From positions 1,860,001 to 1,924,000 of the forward strand of contig NZ_JQMJ01000004.1 in assembly GCF_000744655.1 (NCBI RefSeq): 64,000 bases of DNA. Direction: 5' to 3'. This stretch comes from Streptacidiphilus rugosus AM-16 (GTDB lineage Bacteria > Actinomycetota > Actinomycetes > Streptomycetales > Streptomycetaceae). Below are positions 16,323 to 25,032 of the stretch, piece by piece. Under the pieces are notes generated by a model that saw only the letters and a list, made by a program, of their open reading frames with translations, did no database searches and had not been told where the DNA came from. The position numbers and the translations under genes were made by a program. Each line of letters starts with the position of its first letter. Position 1 is the first letter of the stretch.

Positions 16323-17768
16323 TCACCGCCTGGTCGGCAGCGGCAGGTCGTCCTGGCCGACGTGGTGGACCCGGACCAGGTTGGTGGAGCCGGCCAGGCC
16401 GGGAGGGGAGCCGGCGGTGATGACGACGATGTCGCCGACCTCGCAGCGGCCGATGGCCAGCAGCGCGGCGTCGACCTGCTCGATCATCTCGTCGGTGGTC
16501 TCCACGAAGGGGCCGAGGAACGTCTCGACGCCCCAGCTCAGCGCGAGCTGGCTGCGCACGGCCGGCTCGTAGGTGAAGGCCAGCACCGGGATCGGCGAGC
16601 GGTAGCGGGAGAGCCGCTTGGCCGTGTCGCCGGACTGGGTGAAGGCGACCAGGTAGCGGGCGTGGAGGAAGTCGCCGATCTCCGCCGCGGCGCGGGCGAC
16701 GGCGCCGCCCTGGGTGCGGGGCTTGCCGGCGCCGGTGAGCGGCGGCAGGCCCGCCGCGATGATCTCCTCCTCGGCCGCGCAGACGATCCGGCTCATGGTG
16801 CGGACGGTCTCGACCGGGTACTTGCCGACGCTGGTCTCGCCGGACAGCATCACCGCGTCCGCGCCGTCGAGGACGGCGTTGGCGACGTCGGAGGCCTCGG
16901 CGCGGGTCGGGCGCGAGGCGTTGATCATCGAGTCGAGCATCTGGGTCGCGACGATGACCGGCTTCGCGTTGCGGCGGCACAGCTTGATGGCCTGCTTCTG
17001 CACCAGCGGGACCTGCTCCAGCGGCATCTCGACGCCGAGGTCGCCGCGGGCGACCATCACGCCGTCGAACGCGTCGACGATCTCTTCGAGGTTGTCGACG
17101 GCCTGGGGCTTCTCCACCTTGGCGATGACCGGGACGAAGCGTCCCTCCTCGCTCATGATGCGGTGGACGTCCTTGATGTCGTCCGCGCTGCGGACGAAGG
17201 AGAGCGCGACCAGGTCGGCGCCGATGCGGAGGCCCCAGCGCAGGTCGGCGACGTCCTTGTCGCTGAGCGCGGGAACGGAGACGGCGACGCCGGGGAGGTT
17301 GAGTCCCTTGTGGTCGGAGACCATGCCGCCCTCGACCACCGTGCAGTGCACGTTCTGGCCTTCGACGGAGGCGACTTCGAGGCAGACCCGGCCGTCGTCG
17401 ACGAGGATCCGCTCGCCGGGGGTGACGTCGCCGCAGAGTCCCTTGTAGGTGGTGCCGCAGCGGTGGCGGTCGCCCTCGACGTCGGCGGTGGTGATGGTGA
17501 ACTCGTCGCCGCGCTCGAGGAGCACGGGGCCCTCGGCGAAGGTCTCGAGACGGATCTTGGGGCCCTGCAGGTCGACCAGGATGCCGACGCTGCGGCCGGT
17601 CTCGTCCGCGGCTTTGCGGACGCGACGGTAACGGTCCTCGTGCTCGGCGTAGCTGCCGTGGCTGAGGTTGAAGCGGGCGACGTCCATGCCGGCGACGACC
17701 AGAGTCTTGATCTGGTCGTAGCTGTCGGAGGCGGGCCCGAGAGTACAGACGATTTTTGCTCGGCGCAT
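16323..17768 (-). CDS. pyk: Pyruvate kinase
   Basis: This 481-residue enzyme makes pyruvate and ATP from phosphoenolpyruvate and ADP. The (beta/alpha)8 barrel carries MRRAKIVCTLGPAS, DVARFNLSHGSY, VEKPQAVDNLEEI, the metal/substrate motif VMVARGDLGVEMPLE and VATQMLDSM; a C-terminal allosteric domain follows. The B domain is present between about residues 70 and 170. The ATG is preceded by TACGCT six bases upstream and no ribosome-binding site, which suggests a leaderless mRNA. It is monocistronic. Confidence 0.97.
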   Translation of the reverse strand: MRRAKIVCTLGPASDSYDQIKTLVVAGMDVARFNLSHGSYAEHEDRYRRVRKAADETGRSVGILVDLQGPKIRLETFAEGPVLLERGDEFTITTADVEGDRHRCGTTYKGLCGDVTPGERILVDDGRVCLEVASVEGQNVHCTVVEGGMVSDHKGLNLPGVAVSVPALSDKDVADLRWGLRIGADLVALSFVRSADDIKDVHRIMSEEGRFVPVIAKVEKPQAVDNLEEIVDAFDGVMVARGDLGVEMPLEQVPLVQKQAIKLCRRNAKPVIVATQMLDSMINASRPTRAEASDVANAVLDGADAVMLSGETSVGKYPVETVRTMSRIVCAAEEEIIAAGLPPLTGAGKPRTQGGAVARAAAEIGDFLHARYLVAFTQSGDTAKRLSRYRSPIPVLAFTYEPAVRSQLALSWGVETFLGPFVETTDEMIEQVDAALLAIGRCEVGDIVVITAGSPPGLAGSTNLVRVHHVGQDDLPLPTRR

Positions 17769-17938
17769 GGAACGAGCGTAGGTCCTACCCGGTGGTAGCT
17801 TCGCGGCCCCAACTGGGCGTCAGATGTCTTTTGACCGACCCCGGGTTGAACATTCCGAAACGTACCTGCGGATGAACCCGGGGGGAACACTCGGTTGACG
17901 CATTCCGCTCCCCCTTTCGAACATCGGCGGGCGCTGCC

Positions 17939-17951
17939 TAGCATCGGCGCA
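17939..17951 (+). promoter_or_regulatory. -10 element TAGCAT for a leaderless efeO transcript
   Basis: TAGCAT (17939-17944) lies exactly seven bases before the efeO ATG, and no ribosome-binding site is present. A weak -35 (TTCGAA, 17916-17921) is 17 bp further upstream. No iron-box palindrome is visible here. Confidence 0.45.
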
Positions 17952-19136
17952 ATGGAACAGGTACGGCGCAAGGCGGTCGTGACGGCCGCGGCGGTTCTCG
18001 CGTTGGCGGGCCTCGCGGCGTGGGAACTCTCCGGGGGCGCGCAGGGTGCACCACGCTCCCCTGTCACGGACTCCACGCCGACCGACTACGCCTCGCTTCG
18101 GCACACGACGATCCACGTCTCGCCCGGCGGCTGCGGGGCCGGCTGGACCACGCCGACCGCGGGACTGCAGGTCTTCGACGTCACCGACGCGGGCCGCGCC
18201 CCCGCCGACGTCTACCTGCTGGAGCCCGCGACGGGTGCGGTGGTCGGCGAGATCGAGGGGCTCTCGCCGAACCGCTCCCGCCCGATGGTCGTCGACCTCG
18301 CGCCGGGCGCGTACGCGTTCCGCTGCCTGGAGCAGGACGCCGACGCGGTGACCGGCCCGGCCGTGACGGTCAGGGCGGCGGGAAGCACGGGAGGCGGTGG
18401 GACACCCGCCGTCGTCCCGGTCACCCAGCAGGACCTGATCCCGGCCACGCTCGCCTACCAGCACTGGGTCGCGGCCCAACTGCCCGGGCTAGTCGCCGCC
18501 GTGGACGCGCTGCACAGCGCCGTCGCGAGCGGGGACGTGGCGGCCTCCCGGCAGCGCTGGCTGACCGCCCATCTCGCCTACGAGCGTCTCGGCGCCGCCT
18601 ACGGGGCCTTCGGCGACGTGGACGAGGAGATGAACGGGCCGCGTCAGCACGACACCGGCTTCCACGCCGTGGAGTACGGGCTCTGGCACGACGGCGGTTC
18701 CACCACCGGCCTGGAGCCGGTCGCGGCCCGGCTGCTGGCCGACGCCAGGGGACTGCAGGCGGGCTGGCCGAAGGTGCAGCTGGACCCGCTGGTGCTGGGA
18801 GTGCGCGCCCACGAGATCGTCGAGAACGCGATCGAGTTCGAGCTGAGCGGCCGGACCGACTACGGCAGCGGGTCCAACCTCGCGACCGTGCAGGCGAATC
18901 TGGACGGCACGGCGGAGGTCCTCACCCTGGTCCGCCCGCTGCTGGCGACCCGCGTCGCCCTGCCGGGCGTCGACGCGGCGATGGCCGCGGCGCAGGCGGA
19001 GCTGCGGGCGCTGGGCGGGGTCCCGCTGGAGTCGCTGGCCCTGGCGCAGCGGGAGAAGTTGAACGCGGTCTTCGGAGACCTGGTGGAGCGGCTCGCGCCG
19101 GTGGCGGCGGTGCTGGATGTGCGGAGGACGTCATGA
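17952..19136 (+). CDS. efeO: EfeO-type iron uptake protein (cupredoxin plus imelysin/M75 domains)
   Basis: This 394-residue exported protein has an N-terminal hydrophobic signal or anchor (residues 5-24), a cupredoxin-like beta domain (about 45-145) and a C-terminal imelysin-like M75 domain (about 155-385) with the HxxE motif in [15 protein letters not shown]. In the EfeUOB system EfeO binds ferrous iron outside the membrane and works with the heme peroxidase EfeB and the permease EfeU. EfeB overlaps its stop by four bases; no efeU is found here. The ATG at 17952 is chosen because of the -10 element seven bases upstream. Confidence 0.88.
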   Translation: MEQVRRKAVVTAAAVLALAGLAAWELSGGAQGAPRSPVTDSTPTDYASLRHTTIHVSPGGCGAGWTTPTAGLQVFDVTDAGRAPADVYLLEPATGAVVGEIEGLSPNRSRPMVVDLAPGAYAFRCLEQDADAVTGPAVTVRAAGSTGGGGTPAVVPVTQQDLIPATLAYQHWVAAQLPGLVAAVDALHSAVASGDVAASRQRWLTAHLAYERLGAAYGAFGDVDEEMNGPRQHDTGFHAVEYGLWHDGGSTTGLEPVAARLLADARGLQAGWPKVQLDPLVLGVRAHEIVENAIEFELSGRTDYGSGSNLATVQANLDGTAEVLTLVRPLLATRVALPGVDAAMAAAQAELRALGGVPLESLALAQREKLNAVFGDLVERLAPVAAVLDVRRTS

Positions 19137-20362
19137 GCGCGGTGGGCAGGCGATCGGTGCTGGCGGGTGCGCTGGCGGCGGGGACGGTGGCCACGGTGGC
19201 GGCCGCCGTGCCGGCGTCGCGCGCGGAGCGGGCCGCCGCCGCGGGCGATGCGGCACGCGGCTTCCACGGAGTGCGCCAGGCGGGCGTCCTGACGCCGAAG
19301 CGCCGCTGCGCGGCCTTCGTGGCCTTCGACGTCACCGCCGCCGACCGCGCCGGGCTCGCGGACCTGTTCGGCACGCTCACCGAGCGGCTGCGCTTCCTGA
19401 CCACCGGGGGCGCCACCGGCGGCGTGCCGGAGCCGCTGGGGATCTCGGCCTCGCCCTCCGACTCGGGCGTGCTGGGCCCGCAGCTGCCGGGCGGGGCGCT
19501 GACGGCGCTGCTCGGGGTGGGCGCCTCGCTGTTCGACCAGCGTTTCGGGCTGGCGGCGCGCAGGCCGCTGCGACTCTCCACGATGCCGGCGTTCCCCGAC
19601 GACGACCTCGACCCCGCCGTCTGCCACGGCGATCTGCTGCTGCAGCTGGAGGCGGACGAGACGGACGTGCTCGCGCACGCGCTGCGCGACCTGGCCCGGC
19701 ACACCCGGGGCGGGATGCAGGTGCGCTGGCGGATCGACGGCTTCAGCTCGCCGCCGCGCCCGGCCGGCACGCCGCGCAATCTGCTGGGCTTCCGCGACGG
19801 CACGGCCAACCCCGACACGGCCGACGCGCGGCTGATGGACCGGCTGGTCTGGGTGGGGCCGGGACAGGGCGAGCCGGCCTGGGCGACGAACGGCTCGTAT
19901 CTGGCGGTGCGGCTGATCCGGATGCTCGTGGAGTTCTGGGACCGGGTGGGCATCACCGAGCAGGAGCGGATGTTCGGCCGACAGAAGACCTCCGGCGCGC
20001 CGCTGGACGGTCAGCGGGAGACGGACGTGCCCGACTTCGGCGCGGATCCGACCGGTGACGTGATCCCGATGGACTCCCACATCCGGATGGCGAACCCGCG
20101 CACCCCCCGGACGGAGCAGCAGCGGCTGCTGCGGCGCGGCTTCAACTACGACCGGGGCACCGATCCGAACGGCAACCTCGACATGGGCCTGGTCTTCTGC
20201 GCGTTCCAGCAGGACCTGGAGCGGCAGTTCGCGACCGTCCAGAAGCGGCTCGCGGGAGAGCCGCTGGTCGACTACGTCCGCCCGTTCGGCGGTGGCTACT
20301 TCTTCGCGCTCCCAGGGGTCAGGGACGCCCACGACCGTTACGGCGCGGGGCTGTTGGCCTGA
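19133..20362 (+). CDS. efeB: EfeB-type DyP heme peroxidase, Tat-exported
   Basis: This 409-residue protein begins with a twin-arginine signal peptide ([13 protein letters not shown]), consistent with export of a folded heme enzyme. The DyP fold shows the catalytic GFRDGTANP motif (around residue 220), the segment [17 protein letters not shown] that carries the active-site arginine region, and a C-terminal RRGFNYDRG. EfeB enzymes act with EfeO in iron uptake and oxidise ferrous iron or dyes with peroxide. The ATG overlaps the efeO stop as ATGA, so translation is coupled. Confidence 0.92.
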   Translation: MSAVGRRSVLAGALAAGTVATVAAAVPASRAERAAAAGDAARGFHGVRQAGVLTPKRRCAAFVAFDVTAADRAGLADLFGTLTERLRFLTTGGATGGVPEPLGISASPSDSGVLGPQLPGGALTALLGVGASLFDQRFGLAARRPLRLSTMPAFPDDDLDPAVCHGDLLLQLEADETDVLAHALRDLARHTRGGMQVRWRIDGFSSPPRPAGTPRNLLGFRDGTANPDTADARLMDRLVWVGPGQGEPAWATNGSYLAVRLIRMLVEFWDRVGITEQERMFGRQKTSGAPLDGQRETDVPDFGADPTGDVIPMDSHIRMANPRTPRTEQQRLLRRGFNYDRGTDPNGNLDMGLVFCAFQQDLERQFATVQKRLAGEPLVDYVRPFGGGYFFALPGVRDAHDRYGAGLLA

Positions 20363-20430
20363 CGCGTATCCGACATGCCGTTCCCCGACTCCTGCCGATC
20401 TACGCGCGAAGAAGCTAGGCTTCCCCCGCC

Positions 20431-20452
20431 GTTCACGGGCCCGTCACCCAAG
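20431..20452 (+). promoter_or_regulatory. Candidate PHO box (PhoP operator)
   Basis: Two adjacent 11-bp units, GTTCACGGGCC and CGTCACCCAAG, resemble the direct-repeat units bound by PhoP in streptomycetes (consensus near GTTCACCCGGC). They lie about 80-100 bp before a secreted phosphoesterase gene, as expected for phosphate-starvation control. The second unit is a partial match. Confidence 0.45.
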
Positions 20453-20532
20453 CGCTCCGGGCGCGTACGCCGTGGCTTGAAGGATGCGGTCCGCAGCTGA
20501 TGAGAGTTCAGTCCCACTGGAGGGGTAACGGG

Positions 20533-22389
20533 ATGACCGGGAAGTCCGGCAGTACGAAGACCACGCGTCGCGGCGCACGCTTCGCCGCGCTGGCGGGAGC
20601 GGCCGCGCTGACCGTCGCCGCGGGCACCGCCCCGGCGTGGGCGGCCGCTGGCGCCGACCACGGCTCGGGCCACGGCAGGGTGCACACCACCACGCCGATC
20701 AAGCACCTCGTGGTGATCTTCCAGGAGAACGTCTCCTTCGACCACTACTTCGGCACCTACCCGAAGGCCGCCAACACGGACGGCACCACCTTCACCGCGG
20801 CGCGGAACACGCCGAAGTCGGTGAACACCCTGGTCAACTCCGGCCTGCTGACCAGTAACCCGAACCTGTACGCGCCGCAGCGGCTCAGCGGCAAGCAGGC
20901 CATGACCTGCGACCAGAACCACGGCTACACCGCCGAGCAGTACGCGGCCGACGGCGGCGCGATGGACAAGTTCGTCCAGTACACCTCCAAGGACACCTGC
21001 TCCGGCGGCCTCTACGGCGCGCCCGGCCTGGCCATGGACTACTACGACGGCAACACCGTCACCGCGCTGTGGAACTACGCCCAGCACTACACGCTGAGCG
21101 ACAACTCCTTCAGCGACGTGTACGGCCCGTCCACTCCCGGCGCGCTGAACCTGGTCTCCGGCCAGACCCACGGCGTGGTCTCGGTCTCCGGCACCGGCAG
21201 CACGGAGAACCCGGTGCAGACGGCGACGCCCGACACGTACACCGTGCACTCGCCGGACGCCAAGGGCGTCGGCACCGTCATCGCCGACCCCGACCCGGCG
21301 TTCGACGACTGCGCGGACAACAACCACACCTCCACCTCCGCGCTGGCGGAGATGCAGGGCAAGAACGTCGGCGACCTGCTCAACTCCAAGAACGTCACCT
21401 GGGGCTGGTTCCAGGGCGGCTTCCGGCCGACCACCGCCTACAACGGCACCAGCGGCTACGCGGCCTGCGGCGCGACGCACACCAACGTGGGCGGCGCCAC
21501 GGTGGCCGACTACAGCGCGCACCACAACCCGTTCGAGTACTACAAGTCGACCTCCAACCCGCACCACCTCGCCCCGGCGAGCACCTCGGAGATCGGCAAC
21601 AACGGCCGGGCCAACCACGAGTACGACCTGACCGACTTCGACGCGGCGCTGTCCGCGGGCGACCTGCCCGCGGTGAGCTTCCTGAAGGCCGGCGAGTACC
21701 AGGACGGCCACGCCGCCTACTCCGACCCGGTCGACGAGCAGAACTTCCTCGTCAAGGAGATCAACGCGCTGCAGTCCTCCCCGGAGTGGGCCTCCACGGC
21801 GGTCGTCGTGGCCTACGACGACTCGGACGGCTGGTACGACCACGTCTACCACGCGCCCACCAACGGCTCCACGGACACCTCGGCGGCCTCGGCCACCACG
21901 ACCACGGACGGCACGGCCTGCCAGGCCGGTCCGGCCGCGGCCAAGGGCTACGCCGACCGCTGCGGCGCCGGCCCGCGTCAGCCGCTGCTGGTGATCTCGC
22001 CCTACGCGCGCACCAACCACGTCTCGCACACCTTCACCACCCAGGCCTCGATCACCCGCTTCATCGAGGACAACTGGAAGCTCGGCCGGGTCGGCGACGG
22101 CTCCTTCGACGCGAAGGCCGGTCACCTCTCCACCGCGTTCGACTTCAACCACCCGAACAACGTCCGGGTGCTGCTGAACACGAACGGCTCGGTCGCCTCG
22201 GTCAAGCCGATCCGTCACGGTGACCAGGCCGACACCCCGATGGCGATCCAGGCCTCCCCGACGGCCGCGTCCGCGTCCTCGGACAACGGCGCGACGATGC
22301 TGTCGATCAGCCTCGGCGCCGCGGCGGTCGCGGCGCTCGGCACCGGCGTCGCGGTGTCCCGCCGGGCCCGTCGCAAGGCCACCGTGTAA
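20533..22389 (+). CDS. Secreted phosphoesterase (phospholipase C / acid phosphatase family)
   Basis: This 618-residue protein belongs to the phosphoesterase family that includes bacterial phospholipase C and AcpA-type acid phosphatases. A signal peptide (residues 1-39, ending near AWAAA) is followed by HLVVIFQENVSFDHYFGTYP, where Glu-Asn provide the metal and nucleophile region, and by VVVAYDDSDGWYDHVYH, which supplies further metal ligands. The C-terminus has a hydrophobic helix and a basic tail (SRRARRKATV), so the enzyme may remain on the cell surface. The ATG at 20533 has GGAGGGG upstream. Two tandem hairpins follow. Confidence 0.88.
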   Translation: MTGKSGSTKTTRRGARFAALAGAAALTVAAGTAPAWAAAGADHGSGHGRVHTTTPIKHLVVIFQENVSFDHYFGTYPKAANTDGTTFTAARNTPKSVNTLVNSGLLTSNPNLYAPQRLSGKQAMTCDQNHGYTAEQYAADGGAMDKFVQYTSKDTCSGGLYGAPGLAMDYYDGNTVTALWNYAQHYTLSDNSFSDVYGPSTPGALNLVSGQTHGVVSVSGTGSTENPVQTATPDTYTVHSPDAKGVGTVIADPDPAFDDCADNNHTSTSALAEMQGKNVGDLLNSKNVTWGWFQGGFRPTTAYNGTSGYAACGATHTNVGGATVADYSAHHNPFEYYKSTSNPHHLAPASTSEIGNNGRANHEYDLTDFDAALSAGDLPAVSFLKAGEYQDGHAAYSDPVDEQNFLVKEINALQSSPEWASTAVVVAYDDSDGWYDHVYHAPTNGSTDTSAASATTTTDGTACQAGPAAAKGYADRCGAGPRQPLLVISPYARTNHVSHTFTTQASITRFIEDNWKLGRVGDGSFDAKAGHLSTAFDFNHPNNVRVLLNTNGSVASVKPIRHGDQADTPMAIQASPTAASASSDNGATMLSISLGAAAVAALGTGVAVSRRARRKATV

Positions 22390-22415
22390 CGACGGAGGCA
22401 CTCCAGCGGTGACTG

Positions 22416-22460
22416 CGGAGGCGTGACCCGCCCGGTTCCCCCGGGCGGGTCACGCCTCCG
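22416..22460 (+). terminator. Perfect 20-bp hairpin after the phosphoesterase gene
   Basis: The arms 22416-22435 and 22441-22460 are perfectly complementary with loop TTCCC. A second perfect 11-bp hairpin begins at 22459 and overlaps its last two bases. Confidence 0.8.
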
Positions 22461-22483
22461 CCCTTCCGGGAACCGGAAGGGCG
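22459..22483 (+). terminator. Second tandem hairpin
   Basis: The arms 22459-22469 and 22473-22483 pair perfectly (11 bp) around GAA. Sharing two bases with the preceding hairpin means the two cannot form fully at once. It ends 20 bp before the next start codon, so it could also affect initiation there. Confidence 0.55.
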
Positions 22484-22502
22484 GCCCGGCCGTCCCAGGG
22501 AC

Positions 22503-23453
22503 ATGCGTCCGACGAAAGCCCTAGCCCTGGCCGCCGTGATCCTGACGGCCGCCGCGGGATGCGCGAGCACCAGCGTCACACAGGCCGACCAATCGCCGCC
22601 CGCCAGGACCGCCCCCGGGACGGGAGCCCCGTCGGCAGGAGCGGCGGACCCCGACCCGTTCCCCGTCCGCGCCGCGAACCTCGCCGGTGGCTGGGACGGC
22701 TCGCCGACCGAGCAGGCCTGGGACTTCGGCTACGTGCCGCTGAGCCGGACCCTCAGCCTTCCCGCGGGCGCGTTCCACTCCGGCCCGGACAAGGAGGCCT
22801 ACCTCGCGGGGAACTTCCGCTTCGCCGTCCCGCTGCCCAAGGCCCCCGCACAGCAGACGATCCGCTTCGACAAGGGCTCGCCGCTGACGCGCCCGGGGCT
22901 CTCCCCCGACGCCGCGCTGCGCTCCGACGCCAACGGCTCGTGCCCGACCACCGGCTGCTCCGGCTCGCTGACCGTGACCGGCGCGAGCGCGACCACCCTG
23001 CGGGTACGGACCAGCCGCGGCGAGGCGACGGTTCCTGCATGGTCGTTCCTGCTCGCCGGGTACCAGGGGGCGTTCGTCTACGCGGCGGTGAAGGCCGACC
23101 CGTTGCCGAGCTCACTGCCCGGGGCCTCCCCCGGCCCCTCGCTGAAGCCGCGGCTCGTCGGGTACACCGGCGCGTCCCTGGAGAAGATCTCCGCCGACGG
23201 CCGCACGCTGACGCTCGGCTACGTCGTCGGATGCGGCAAGAGTCCGTCGACCGGACTGGTCAGCGAGGCGAAGAGCGTCGTGGTGGTCGGTTTGACGGAT
23301 CCGCCCGCGGCGCCGACGTTCGTCACCTGCACCCTCGAAGCCCGCCTCGCTACGGCGCAGGTCCACCTGTCCGAACCGCTCGGGGCCCGTGCGGTGCTCA
23401 ATGTCGGCGACGGGCTGCCGCTGGTCCCGACGCCCGGTGTGCCGCCGCAATGA
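22503..23453 (+). CDS. Lipoprotein of unknown function
   Basis: I do not recognise this 316-residue protein. It has a short signal peptide with lipobox TAAAGC (Cys20), a Pro/Ala/Thr-rich linker (residues 25-55) and a beta-rich extracytoplasmic domain with cysteine pairs (SCPTTGCSG near 145-153; VGCGKS and FVTCTLE further on) that could form disulfides. It lies between the phosphoesterase gene and convergent gltD and appears monocistronic. The start codon is the only ATG that gives a complete signal peptide. Confidence 0.75.
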   Translation: MRPTKALALAAVILTAAAGCASTSVTQADQSPPARTAPGTGAPSAGAADPDPFPVRAANLAGGWDGSPTEQAWDFGYVPLSRTLSLPAGAFHSGPDKEAYLAGNFRFAVPLPKAPAQQTIRFDKGSPLTRPGLSPDAALRSDANGSCPTTGCSGSLTVTGASATTLRVRTSRGEATVPAWSFLLAGYQGAFVYAAVKADPLPSSLPGASPGPSLKPRLVGYTGASLEKISADGRTLTLGYVVGCGKSPSTGLVSEAKSVVVVGLTDPPAAPTFVTCTLEARLATAQVHLSEPLGARAVLNVGDGLPLVPTPGVPPQ

Positions 23454-23456
23454 ACA

Positions 23457-23504
23457 ACGGCACCAGCCCCCCGAACTTGGTCGGGGACAGGGGGCGGGTG
23501 CCGT
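23457..23504. terminator. Long hairpin between lipoprotein gene and gltD
   Basis: Fifteen-base arms (23457-23471 and 23490-23504) pair with one mismatch. The 18-base loop can form a short inner stem (CCGA/TCGG). It lies between convergent genes. Confidence 0.65.
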
Positions 23505-23568
23505 CTGGTTCGCCGCGTGCGATCCGGCGCCGTTGCAGGCCACGCGGTTGCCCGTCAGATCGTCGGCG

Positions 23569-25032
23569 TCACACCGTGAGCGGACGATCCGTCGGGCGGA
23601 TCGGGGCGGGCAGCGTCGAGGCGCGGCCCGAGAGGTAGGAGTCGACGGCCTTGGCCGCGCTGCGGCCTTCGGCGATCGCCCACACGATCAGCGACTGTCC
23701 GCGGCCGGCGTCGCCGGCCACGAAGACGCCATCGACGTTGGTGGCGAATCGGTTGTCGCGGGCGACGTTGCCACGCGGGTCCAGCTCCACACCGAGCTGC
23801 TCGACCAGACCGTTCTTCACGTCCGTCCCGGTGAAGCCCATGGCCAGGGTGACCAACTGCGCCGGGATGGCACGCTCGGTGCCGGGGACGGGCTCGAAAC
23901 GACCCTCGGTGAAGACTACCTCAACCAGGTGCAGCTGCTGGACGTTGCCGTCCTCGTCGCCGCTGAAGTGGGTGGTGTTCACGGAGTAGATCCGCTCGCC
24001 GCCCTCCTCGTGCGCGGAGGTGACCTTGAAGACCATCGGCATGGTCGGCCAGGGCTGACCGGCCGGGCGGTCGTCGCCGGGACGCGGCATGATCTCCAGC
24101 TGGGTCACCGAGGCCGCGCCCTGGCGGTGCGCGGTGCCGACGCAGTCGGCTCCGGTGTCGCCGCCGCCGATCACGACGACGTGCTTGCCGGCGGCGCTGA
24201 TCGGCGAGTCGACGTAGTCGCCCTCCTGCACCTTGTTGGCCAGCGGCAGGTACTCCATGGCCTGGTGGATGCCGGCCAGCTCGCGGCCGGGCACGTTCAG
24301 GTCGCGCGCCGTCGTCGCGCCCGCGGCCACCACGACCGCGTCGAAGCGGTCGCGCAGCTGACGGCCGGTGAGGTCGACGCCGATCTCGACCCCGGTGCGG
24401 AACCGGGTGCCCTCCGCGCGCATCTGCTCGACGCGGCGGTTGATGTGGCGCTTCTCCATCTTGAACTCGGGGATGCCGTAGCGCAGCAGGCCTCCGACGC
24501 GGTCCGCGCGCTCGTACACCACGACCGTGTGCCCGGCCCGGGTGAGCTGCTGGGCGACGGCCAGCCCCGCGGGGCCGGAGCCGACCACGGCGACGGTCTT
24601 GCCGGAGAGGCGGTCCGGGATCTGCGGCGTGACGTCGCCGTGGTCCCAGGCCTTGTCGATGATGGTGACCTCGACGTTCTTGATGGTCACCGCGTCCTGG
24701 TTGATGCCGAGCACGCAGGCCGACTCGCAGGGGGCCGGGCAGAGGCGACCGGTGAACTCCGGGAAGTTGTTGGTCGCGTGCAGGCGCTCGGTGGCGCCCT
24801 TCCAGTCGTCGCGGAAGGCCAGGTCGTTCCACTCGGGGATCAGGTTCCCCAGCGGGCAGCCGTTGTGGCAGAACGGGATGCCGCAGTCCATGCAGCGGCC
24901 GGCCTGCTTGCTGATGATGGGCAGCAGGCTGCGCTCGACGTAGACCTCGTTCCAGTCACGGACGCGCTCGGCGACGGGACGGCGCTCGGCCAGCTGCTTC
25001 GGGGTGGTGAGGAAGCCCTTCGGGTCAGCCAT
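23569..25032 (-). CDS. gltD: Glutamate synthase (NADPH) small subunit
   Basis: This 487-residue flavoprotein passes electrons from NADPH through FAD and Fe-S clusters to the large subunit. N-terminal cysteines [17 protein letters not shown] hold the cluster ligands, followed by the FAD Rossmann motif [15 protein letters not shown] and the NADPH motif [12 protein letters not shown]; the C-terminal [21 protein letters not shown] is typical. The ATG overlaps the end of gltB by eight bases, so the two are one transcription unit. Confidence 0.96.
   Translation of the reverse strand: MADPKGFLTTPKQLAERRPVAERVRDWNEVYVERSLLPIISKQAGRCMDCGIPFCHNGCPLGNLIPEWNDLAFRDDWKGATERLHATNNFPEFTGRLCPAPCESACVLGINQDAVTIKNVEVTIIDKAWDHGDVTPQIPDRLSGKTVAVVGSGPAGLAVAQQLTRAGHTVVVYERADRVGGLLRYGIPEFKMEKRHINRRVEQMRAEGTRFRTGVEIGVDLTGRQLRDRFDAVVVAAGATTARDLNVPGRELAGIHQAMEYLPLANKVQEGDYVDSPISAAGKHVVVIGGGDTGADCVGTAHRQGAASVTQLEIMPRPGDDRPAGQPWPTMPMVFKVTSAHEEGGERIYSVNTTHFSGDEDGNVQQLHLVEVVFTEGRFEPVPGTERAIPAQLVTLAMGFTGTDVKNGLVEQLGVELDPRGNVARDNRFATNVDGVFVAGDAGRGQSLIVWAIAEGRSAAKAVDSYLSGRASTLPAPIRPTDRPLTV

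Noticed and set aside
17894-17899. TTGACG upstream of efeO as a -35 box
   Set aside because: It lies 39 bp before TAGCAT, too far for a sigma factor with 16-18 bp spacing.
17769-17951. Iron box before efeO
   Set aside because: No TTAGGC/GCCTAA-type palindrome occurs in this gap, so direct DmdR control is not supported.
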